Assembly (NCBI GenBank): GCA_013365325.1
Contig: JABVXV010000131.1
Span: 27,038-91,037, forward strand
Source: Dipetalonema caudispina
Lineage: Eukaryota; Nematoda; Chromadorea; Rhabditida; Onchocercidae
DNA: 64,000 nt
Direction: 5' to 3'
This document shows, piece by piece, positions 26,401-37,300 of this stretch (positions are counted from its first letter, which is position 1; each line of letters starts with the position of its first letter). The notes under the pieces were generated by a model, which saw only the letters and a program-made list of their open reading frames with translations, was not told the origin of the DNA and searched no databases. The translations under genes were made by a program, and so were the position numbers.

Positions 26401-29400
26401 TCCATTCAGCAAACACTGGTATGAATGTAACTAAACACGCTTTCAATTTAGGAATGTTGTTAGTTGCCGGATCAAATGCTTTAAGCAATAAACGACTTAG
26501 TACACCGGTCCATGCAACATTTGCCTCCTTCAAAAACATTTTACACAGACATTCACAAGCTGTAAAACTCGTATCCGGATCCTGAAAAACACGTCAGTTA
26601 TGAAATTTGCATCAGGAAATAAAATTAAAACTCTGCAATATGAAAACCAAATCCGCTGGGAAGTAAACTTTTACCAGGCTATCAATATATTCAGCAAAGA
26701 CTTGCAAAAGTTCGTCGTTTGGAGTTGTTGACTCTAATCCAGCTCCGAACCATCGTGAAACCATCGAATAGCCATGCAGCAACGCCATATTGCATAAGAT
26801 ATTAAGCATTGTCGGCTTAAAAAAATAATTGTGAAATTTATTTTAAAAATTTCAAACGGCGGGACTATTTTGGATTTGAAGGATAAGCAATTATAACGCT
26901 CGATAATTGCTCTTTTTCGCAGTGGACCATTACAGTTTTTATCAAAACACGATTAGATGTAATTCCAAATTCTAAAGGGATAAGTTAAGAGGCTACTTGT
27001 AGACTGAAAATCACATAAATAGAATATCTCTTCATTGGTAAATAGCTTAGATGGGGTTAAAATAACGTATGACTGTTTAATTAGATCAATATAACAACGG
27101 ATCCTTCACGCAATCACGTCGTTTCCGCCAAGGGATAATCACTGGATAATTTCAACTTGAACTCCTTTTGCAATGGCTAGTAGCTTCTTAGCTCCCAGAT
27201 TTTTTAATGAGTTATTATTACAGAAACAACATACTCTTAAACGCTGGTCAATTTTTAGGGTTTCCTTGATCAAAATTGTTTTTTCAAATGCAACACGACG
27301 ATCATACATAGCCAGAATACCCATCGCTTCAAATGCAAGAATTCGACAGTTGACATCAGCTGCTACAACACTTCTTTCGATCTAAATGATGTGGCAAATT
27401 ATTGAGATTATCATTATTCACTCAAATGAGAAGAAAAACTAAAGCATGTACAATAAGTTGGTTCATTCTGAACGCAGAGTATTGATATTCTGTCACTAAT
27501 GTGGTCATACAGAAACCTTTCGCATAAAAGCAAGAATGAATTTTTTTTTTAACTTAATTAATATGGAATTTATAAAAAATATAAATGAATCGCTTGTGTC
27601 ATGTCCAATGGCAAGAAAGTCCAACAGAATGAAAAAAAAAAGTATAAAACTTTCAAGAAGATTTAATCACCTACAATATTCTCCAAAATTCCATGCAGCA
27701 AAGCATTCATTTTTTTGTAGCGATTCGTTTTTAGCATTGCACTTACAATCATAATACAACGATACACAACATCATCGTCGATCTGAAATTACCATGACTA
27801 TTATCTCTTTGCATTTTCTATAACTTTTCTTTATTCATCACTAGTTAATAAAATAAAGTTTAGATCCAAAAGATCATTTCCATCAATAAATCAAATAATG
27901 ATTCATTCACTTTCGTGGCTAAAGTTCACATCTGAGAATCCTGCACGGAGTAGTACAAAAAAAAGGTTATTCGAAAGTCGACAGCAAACGAACCTCCCCA
28001 TTTTCGAACTCAGCAGCCGTTTCATTTCCTCCAATCCCAATCGTTTGATTTGCAGCCATCATAGTTGCATTGGGAAAAAGAGCCTTATGTACGATGGAAC
28101 TCGTTAAATCACATAGGTTTGAAAGGGCTTCCTAAACTTGCGTAAGAAATGTTAACTCCATAATTTAATTACGAATGATTCAAAAGCTCATAAAACAAGC
28201 TCAACAACAATGAGATTTTAATGCAGCAGAGCAGACGAAATATTTCAATCGATTAAGAAATGTTGATCTGGACTGTTCAGAATTACAATTATTGCATTAA
28301 AAACAGAAAGCAAACGTCGTTCTGCTCTGGAAGAGGCCAAAGATGTGTGTACATCTGTTGAACAAGTTCATTGACCAAAGCCTCAGTCAGTTTGAGCTGC
28401 ATATTACCCAAAACATTTTCGCATGACGTCTGCCAAGTTTTCCTAAATGAATTCATCAATAAGATTTGGGAAAAAAAAAACACCACGACTCTAAAAATAT
28501 CGTTTGCGGTTATTTTTGATCAATTTAGAAAATCTTAAAATAAACGTCTCACATCAACAAGATTGGTTTCAATACTGTGTTGCTATTACTAATATACAAC
28601 CACGCTACGAGCAAAATCACAAACCTGCTTGTTTTTCGTAAAACAAACGTTAGATTTAAAGAAATTTTGAAAAAAATCGGTTCATTATGCTATGATGCCG
28701 AAATGTTTACCATCCAGATGGATCCCCTTGATCAAAAAGTGATACTATTTTCAGTAACTGCATTACAGTGAAGTTCTTCAACGCAAAGAGCGCTTCTGTT
28801 TCATCACCCGTTAATACAGTTGTCATGAAGCTGAAACATCAAAGATAATAACAGGTAATTATGAAAATCAAGTTTTCTTTGGTAAATCTAAACAATTAAT
28901 ACTGGATAATATCAGCTAACAGATTAACGATGCTCAACGTACCAACGTTTTATGAACCAGCCGAAACTTACGTTTGCATAAGCTCACAAAAAGTCCGCAT
29001 AGTTGGCAGTAAACGATAATGGCATTCCGACCAGTCTGCATCCGTTACACACTTTGATTTACAGAAATCCAACAAGCAACGCCAGTAAAATACAGCATTT
29101 GCTTGTTCAAGCGCTGTCCAACTGAAATTTCCAAATTTTTCTGTCGAAAATTAAATTTCTAAGATGTTCATCAAGTTAGACAAATAAACGAGAGTTAAAA
29201 AAAAAAACTCTTCCGGTATTCCACGCTCAAATGCCTCAAAATTTACATGAAGGCCTGGTCTTACACCGCTGCGGATATCATTGAAACATAGGGACAACAC
29301 ATCAGAATTGAAAGAATTGATAGAAATAGATTCCCCTCCTACCTGTTGTATGTCAATTCTGACAACTTACGCCTCATTTAGACATCTAGTTTTGTAGAAA

Positions 29401-32400
29401 CTAAAACTTGAAATTATTCTTAATTAACTTTTAAAATGTATTATAAAAGTGCTAAGATACCCCTCTTCGATTAATTTATTACAATTATGTCGATGAAGAG
29501 ATATGTCTTCTGCGTTTCGATTTAGTGCCTTCACGAAATCCTGTACTTCGATTGAGCCAAAGCCCATTTTTTCACGGCAGTACTGCAGTGAATGAAGCAT
29601 CAAGTCATGGCTTACCTGAAAGCAGGAATAAATAATCCATGACTTTTATTGAATTGAAATTTTTAGTAAAAATGTGGTTCATACACTCACTCATATAAAG
29701 TTCTACAATATCAAAAACCAATAAATAAATTACCTGTTCCTGTGTTAATGGTTCTAGAAAACGCAGCAAATGAGATGATGCAATGCAATAAAATGAAGAA
29801 AGCTCTTCACCGTTGTCCGGTAATGTATCTACATCACAAGCTGTTTTAAGCCATTCTCCGAGTAAATCATTTAGAATCACAGTATGATTTTGAGCTCGAG
29901 CTAGAAAAGAGCAAGCATAATATTAAAAAAGTAATTTTATGCAGCCTCCTTTCCTTCAAATTACATAAGCCTTATGGTAGTTAAATTTCCAGCTAAAACA
30001 ACTTCTTGCATTGTTTAAGTTTGTCTTCTAGAATAAAGAAATTAAATTTAATTTCGAAAACCAAATTATCATAATTGTTTTCTTTCTTATATGAAGTCAT
30101 TGTAAGTACTTACCACTCATATTCATAACGCCTTGCACTAAATCCATGCGCTGTTTGATAGATAAGGCTTTCAGATTGACATCTTTGATAATTCGAATTG
30201 TCGCTGCTCGCCTTACTCGCTCTTCGGAATCACTCAGTGCCATATTTACCTGAAAATAACGTTTCTGCACAAACAACATCGTATAAAATAATCTGAACTA
30301 CTTATAATTTACTTCACTCTGTTCGCAGTATTGGTGACTTCACAAGAGACTTCGTAATACTGGTACTATTCCAGCAAAGTAAAATATGAAAGTGGATTTA
30401 GAATGTCAACTGACATCATTCTGTGGAAAATAACAGTTGTTGCGTTAAAGAATATTATCATAGATCGAAATAAGTTCGGAATATTCCTTTATCAGAAACT
30501 AATTATTTTTGGGATGACTTTCCAAATCGATTTATAATTTCGCTGTGGAAAATGATTTTTATAATGTAAAAGAAAAAGAAACCACAAGATCGACTTCCTC
30601 CTTCGAAGACAGTATTAGTTTCTTCAGCGTAACAATTCGACATTCATACGATATATCATTCAAATGCGAAATCAAGACTGAAACAATGTGATATGTAACA
30701 ACTACGCTAAACTGAAGGATTTGAAGATAAAAGCGCTAGGGAGCATTAAAGCAAAACGAAATATAGTCTCGGTAAGCTTGGCTAAGTAAAGAACATATCG
30801 CATTGGATATTTCGACTTGTTAAATTTGGCCTGAACAAACTACCCATTCCGGTTATTAAATGGTACTTCCGGAACAGTCAAGCGATTGGAAAAAAAAGGA
30901 AACGAACCTAAGAGAGAAATCCGGACGTGTGGCCGCTTAAGGATACAACATTTGCCGTATGAAAGACGAAAATGTAGTATTTCAAATAAAAACGAGACTT
31001 ACGACGTTTCGGGGAATTTGCCTGATAACTATCAGCTTTCGATTGCTCATCTTGCAAGGCTGCTACTGCTTTTAAAGCTTCGGAACGAACCAAAGGGTTC
31101 TGAAACAACCGAAACTAGGGAAAGATAACAAGTGTTCCGCCTAACTTTAAGTTCAGGTGTATGATATTTAACGTACGAGTGAAAATGTAGCACTTCAAGC
31201 TGCAATGAAACTTATAACGTCTCGTTATATTAATTAAAACGAAAAAAGTTCAGAAAAAGTAATGGAAATAAGCCGACTCCAAACGCATAAATTACCTTGG
31301 AATTAACAAGGACCTCGAAGAGTATAGAGATACAAAAATAAACAAACTTACAACATCCAAAAGACGCTTTGAAAGTATAGCGAATAGTGCTTTGCTCAGT
31401 TCTTGCGACAGCGGTGAGCAGTTAGTTTTCTGTGGATTCTGTTGGCGCAATCGATTTGAGATGAGTTTATTTAAATTTAGTAATAAACCAGCCAATGCAC
31501 ATACATAGCTCCTAGTAACGGTCATGCACAAATCACTCATCTGAAAAGATCAATAATCAAAACAACCATGATTCGTATAAAAAGACTACCCTCGAAGAGA
31601 AATGGATCTTACTAAGTTGCAAATTCCTATAAATATTTCAAATCGTAAAGCTATGAAGTATTGCAAAACAAATACAAATTATAGTATGAAGCTAAAGAGT
31701 GCAGGTAGCTTGACCAACACTTCGTACTTGATTCACATGCCTTCACTAAGGTCAGATCAAACGTGAAGTTGAAATATCATATGTTTCCTTTAAAGGCAAC
31801 AGTTAGGGTGAACAGAGAGACTCGATAAAAACAAGCAATGAAAATTTCGCTTCGTAAAAAATATATGAAAATGAACTAAAACTTACATCCACGCAAAAAT
31901 CGACCAAGAGCTGAAGCGGTTCATGCATGCCTTCCTGCGATAGTGCTAGTGCAACATGAGCAGACATCTTCAGGCAATTAATACGTCCTTCTTTCTCGTT
32001 ACTTTTCTCACAAGTAAGTTCCAGTGCGAAACGTAAAGCCGCTAAATAGCGTTCAATACCTCCAGGTACATTTAATGCCTGAAATGAGAAGATCAGCTCT
32101 TATTCCGATTGATGTCACTCATACTAGATCCACTTTCTCACTAATATTTCCTTTATTTGGTAGTAGTGAAGAAAAAAAATTTCACTGCTTTAAAAAACTT
32201 AAGTATGAAACAAAGCTTATCTTTAAAATGTACCACAGTCCAATTCAGAGAGGATATTAAGCAATACTTCTCAGTGAATTAAAATTTAGAGTGCAACTAA
32301 ACTTAGATTGATTAAAAGAGGAAATTTTACATCAATATACAGTTGCTTGAGACGTCGCGTAATATCACATAGGTCAGCACAACTTTTTACCCTTAGAGCT

Positions 32401-32922
32401 CTCCGAAAACTCTCCTGAAAAATGTGAACTAATTTCAGAAAGATTAAATCACGAATAGATTTCGGAAATCAAACTTTCATCATTAACTTCACTAATTACA
32501 TAGGCTGAATTCTTCTGTCCCAAATCCATCATCCGCGAAGCCTTACTTGACGATTTAGTTCTAACAAAGCACACCGAAAAATGAAGCCATCCTTTCGCTA
32601 CAACCCAGCGTTTTACCACTACGAAAGTATTCAATGTATTTTAACGCTTTAAAGTTAAACTAGACTGATCACAAAGTCGAACTAAGATAATTCTACATTT
32701 TGGTACAGTAATGCTAATGCAATAAATATGCATCTTTATAATCACATAGCATTTCATCTTTCATTAACCAAAATGAGTCCTAAAATTAAAACTTATATTT
32801 TACTGAACCTAATGAATGACCAGAACATTGCTTACCTGTAAAACATTTTTTACGCGTTCCCTTTCAGTATTTTGCCGTGATATTGGTCGTCCCGTTGGTG
32901 AAAAGTATGGTCCTGATGTCAT
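23496..32922 (-). CDS. NCAPG: Condensin complex subunit 3 (CAP-G), complete
   Basis: Twenty-three exons: 32922-32836, 32414-32331, 32078-31887, 31540-31352, 31099-31003, 30677-30583, 30249-30114, 29900-29734, 29615-29461, 29268-29209, 29121-28972, 28830-28711, 28442-28316, 28131-27994, 27782-27675, 27381-27235, 26815-26675, 26581-26397, 26185-26023, 25666-25493, 25144-25034, 24728-24555 and 23729-23496. The phases agree and give about 1077 residues (human NCAPG 1015). Diagnostic stretches are SEERVRRAATIRIIKD with KALSIKQRMDLVQGV, AVFYWRCLLDFCKSK, VMQLLKIVSLFDQGD, FEKTILIKETLKID, and VLSRLLLKAFDP with LKACLVTFIPVFAEWSR. The protein is a HEAT-repeat subunit of condensin, which compacts mitotic chromosomes. 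The tail is acidic then basic and probably disordered. Least certain is the join from exon 22 to 23: I used the AAG|GTTATT donor because the later GTAAGC donor breaks the frame. Confidence 0.92.
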
Positions 32923-33044
32923 CAGATCTTTTCAGCATACAAAACACTCACTGTAAATGTACTACCACGTATTTCAGGAAATCTAATAGATGCGATTTAA
33001 TTGATATAATATATCCAACGATTTAATTAATTTAATCTACTAGA

Positions 33045-33178
33045 CGAAATTATCTCACATGACTTATATGACACAAATGATTAAATGGATCTAGTAAATA
33101 CAGTCTTCAATGCTAATTATCGAGATTATCTTATATGATGCATTTGAAACGAATGATTTAATGGATTTAGTAAACATA
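33045..33178. repeat. Degenerate direct repeat, about 56 bases, two copies
   Basis: Copies begin near 33045 and 33121. They share CGARATTATCT, then ATGA/ACGAATGATT, then AAATGGAT or TAATGGAT, then TAGTAAA. Similarity is clear but imperfect, with a period near 76 bases. It lies just upstream of the CAP-G start. Confidence 0.5.
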
Positions 33179-34334
33179 ATATCATCGAAATTTATCAATT
33201 CACCAGTTGATTACCTTTAACCTTTCTCATCTAACAACAATATTCAATCAAATAAACTATCTAAAATAACTTATGAAATTTCGCTTGAAACGAATTACAT
33301 ATGAGTAAATTACGGACAAAATACTCGACAAAACACAATCATCACCATCAATTCAACAATTTGAAACAACTCATCGCTAAACTGGTTCGAAATAGTTTAA
33401 ACTAAACGCGGTCCACTGTTACATCCCATATATCTGAGCAGAAACATTAATTGAGAACAGGAAAACTTTAATTTAGACATTTTACATTTGTAAAATATAA
33501 TTAAAATAAAATATATGTGGAGGAAAAGGATAAAAAAGGAAGATTTATGAAGCTCAATTTTTAAAAGAAAAAAAGAATTTGAGAATTTGGAATTTTTTTC
33601 TTTGTAAAAAAAATGATGATAAAAAGTTCCGTTTTTACTGTAAAAAGATTCAAGCATTTCTTTATTTATTTTTTAAAATTTGCAAATTTTAGTTTTTTTT
33701 TTTTTTAATTTAAGAGTTTGTAACATTTCGATGATCATATGATAAGGACACACATTTTGACATGGAAAATTCATTATTTCACATGCTTTTTTATATGTTG
33801 TATATGTTAAACAATGCTACAGTATTAATAACTTAAAGTAGCTAAAGAAGGAAGAAATTTTGAACTTAGTAAATTAATAACAGATTAATAAAACACAGTA
33901 AAATGTAATATATCGATACTGTAAGTGTAATTTGAAAAAAGTTTGTTAAATTTTATTTAGTCATAATTTAATGTTATTAAGGGAAATTGTAATTATAAAA
34001 GAGAAATGATTTATTTCATTTAAATTACTTAAAATATTTATTCCATATGCATTTTACAAATCATTTGCAAAATCAAAATGTATGCTTAGCATGATGTTAA
34101 TTGATTATTTATTATAATACAGTTCTTACCATTTGTTTCAACACTTTTAATTCGTATTTTTTCTTTTTCTTTTTAAGCTTAAATTTGAATAAGTGTAAAT
34201 TGTAATTCGTAAATTACAACCAAATTGTAGCTGCAAGTATTATTGAATAATATTCAACACTGCACCATTCTTATCCTCTTTAAACTTATAATATTCTTTA
34301 TTTAAATAACGAAATGCATGCAAGATGTTATTGT

Positions 34335-34348
34335 CATGCAATTGCATG
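34335..34348. promoter_or_regulatory. Perfect palindrome CATGCAATTGCATG near a start codon
   Basis: A 14-base perfect palindrome 33 bases upstream of the BTB gene ATG. A further ATGCATGCAAG lies about 20 bases upstream of it. It could be a dimeric factor site; this is inference only. Confidence 0.25.
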
Positions 34349-34381
34349 CAAGAGAATCGGTTGCAAAAAAAAAAAAACTCT

Positions 34382-37300
34382 ATGGAATCAGAAGATTACG
34401 ATGAATCATTATTAGGCTTATTGGTACTTAAATTTTTTTTTTCAATTTTATTACTCATTTTGTAATAGGGCTAGCAAAGAATTGATATTATAATTCATAT
34501 TCTATTTGAAATCTATTTTTTAATGGTAGGGTTTGGTTTTTCGTAATTTTACGATAATTAATTTAATTTTTAGTCGACAAAAACTTGTGCAGAAGAATTC
34601 ACTGATTTTGTACCACTACCAGCTATTGATTACAAAATTATGTTCTCAGTATCGGTTGCTGGTATCGGTATTCTTCCCGGTGAATTTGCTACTAATGGTG
34701 CCCTCCGGTTTCATTTACCAGCAGTTTGTATCGTTTTATCTAAACAGATTAAACAGGTATACTAATTTTTTATTCGATTATTTTTTTTGTCAAATATTTT
34801 TTGGTAAAAACCGTAACAAATATATGCAACTAAAAACATTATTAAGTACTTTTTATCCAATAAATTTAATTCAATTTTCAAAGAATTCAAGTTAAGCAAA
34901 AAAAGTAGAGTTAAACGGGAACAAAAAATTTGGTAAAATTAAGCAAATTAAGTAAAAGTAATGAAATTTACTATGGCTTTCAATATCTTAACAGAGGATT
35001 ATTTTTTTTTTATCATGCCATTCAGATTGATTAAATTGATATCATAAATTTTCAGGAAGAAGGGACAAGTATAAATATAACAGGTGAAGCAAAATTTTCA
35101 AATTTGGAATGGAAATACGTAATGCAAATGAGATTTCGAGTTGGTACATGTGAATCGGATACAGATCGCGTAGTGGATAGTGATTTATTTGAGCTTGGAA
35201 AACGATATCCACCAATTGTAATTCGAATTGGTGATGAAAATATACGACGGGTACGTATTGAGATGAAATTCGTGGAAACGGTATGTTCAATTTATTGATT
35301 TAAATTTGATTATTTACATAAAGCATTTTATAAGAAAATGATAAAGATAAGAGAAGAAGTTATCATTTTTTATCATTCAAACTGATTACTGCAAAAGAGG
35401 ATTGAATTTTTTTTTTTTTTAAACTAAACTAAAATTTAGAATTTTTCAACGCTTTTTTTTTCTTACATCTTGTTAATTTTATTTTTTCCTTAAAGAAAAA
35501 AAAAAAGAGTGAAATATAAAAACCAGCATCCCTAGCTATACCTTTAATTATCACCAACTCATCAGCAATTTCTGGTATTTCTTGATTTAATAATGCCTCT
35601 AAAAAACCTTCATGTTCCCTAGAAAGCATAAGCTGACGCCCATCATCAGAATGCTTGACAGTTTGTATATATGCTTTAACTTTCTCACCTTCACGAAAAG
35701 ATTCACCATCGATTAAGTTCCTCAATGGAAGATATGCCTTAGTACCCATTTATATTTACAATTAAATCCGAATACTCGTTAACTGATATTTTACAGCTTC
35801 ATAATTTCTTACCAAAATTCGATTATGGTGATATTACATTAAAATTCAAGGATGAAACTTTACACGTCTATAAAGCATTGCTTAGTTTGCATTCAAATTA
35901 TATGGGTAAGAATTTCATTTAATAATTGATTCCATTTATCAATTTATTATGCATATTTTAGTAGTAATGAAATTATTTGTTTTTCTCTAGGAATAATTCT
36001 AAAAAACTAATACTTCAAAGTTTTTAAGAAAACGATCTCCTACTTCATATCTCTAGAAGAAATTTATATTAGTATAATTTTTAAGTGCTAAATGCAAAAT
36101 TAGATGCCTAATTCTTAGTTATATTTAATTGGAATCATTCATTTTTTTTTTTTTTTTTTTTTTTTTTAAGTAATTATTCCATCTGCCATTTTATTTATTG
36201 TTTCATCGAACTGCATTGATTGATGAAACTTTAATTAAAGTAATCAATTTCGAGTTAATTGCATTACAATTTGTTTCTATTCAGTAGCTCGTAGATTTTT
36301 CTTGAATTATTAATTCAACAAGAAATGGAATTAATGGTATGATGCAAATTATATTTCTATCAGGACAGTGTTTTTTTTTTCTTTTTTCTTTTTTTGCATG
36401 AGTAATTGAATTGTAGCTGAAAAGTTGAAGTCTGCTGAAGAAGGTGATGTGGTTGATATGGGTGATAGTGATGCAAATGATTTCAAGGAACTTTTATATC
36501 AGGTCTAATTTTAACAGAAAAAATTTGATTTTCGTCAAATTTGCAACCAATCCGATTACGAAACCAAAATTTGAAAATAATTCAAAATAAAACTCAAGTA
36601 TAATATTAAGTTATAGATGAAAATTAATGAATTCGTAATTAATGTTTGTATTGGAAATCAAATTAAAGGACTGATTAAAATAAATAGCTAAAAAAACAGC
36701 TGACATAAAGACTTTTTCGAAGAAAATCGTTTTTTAACAGCTGATCGTCTAATTCCAATAATTAACATACTAAGCTTAATTTCTTAAGCTTAAGCAACAA
36801 GTGGCTTATTGTAATAATTTCAGATTTATCCAACCAAAAGACCAATATGGGCTAATTTAAAGGGTTTAACTCGAGCAGCGGTTGGTTTTCAAGCGGATGG
36901 TATCATTGATCGAATTACTTCCTACATTGTAAATTACGAATCTGTAAGCTTTCGATAAGCAATATTTCATTATCTTCTGTGAAACTTTAACCTAATTTAA
37001 ATTTCGAACTCAAATGTGATAAAAACTCCTAATCATTAATTTGAAATGTTCAAACCAGTGCTCTAAAGTAGTAAATTTCAATTTTATTTGTTAAAAAATA
37101 CTCTAATTTTAACATTTCTTAATTAATCTTCTTAATGCAAACAAGAATGAGTAATTCTATTCTAATATTTTTGCTAATTATATACGTTAGATGTACATGG
37201 AGCAAAAGATAACGGAAGCAATCAAACTTGAACTACCAAATGCTATCGAAGAGTTAGTTTATAAAGCAGAACAAGATGGTTATTGGGTGGATATTATCCG

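Larger units (their letters stand above)
32923..34381. other. Divergent promoter region, CAP-G / BTB gene
   Basis: The spacer between two divergently transcribed genes. It is AT-rich and holds a degenerate direct repeat and a perfect 14-base palindrome close to the BTB gene start. No coding exon is supported. Confidence 0.55.

Noticed and set aside
32449..32634. Minus-strand open frame in CAP-G intron 1
   Set aside because: Exons 1 and 2 join in phase 0 without it and it has no CAP-G resemblance.
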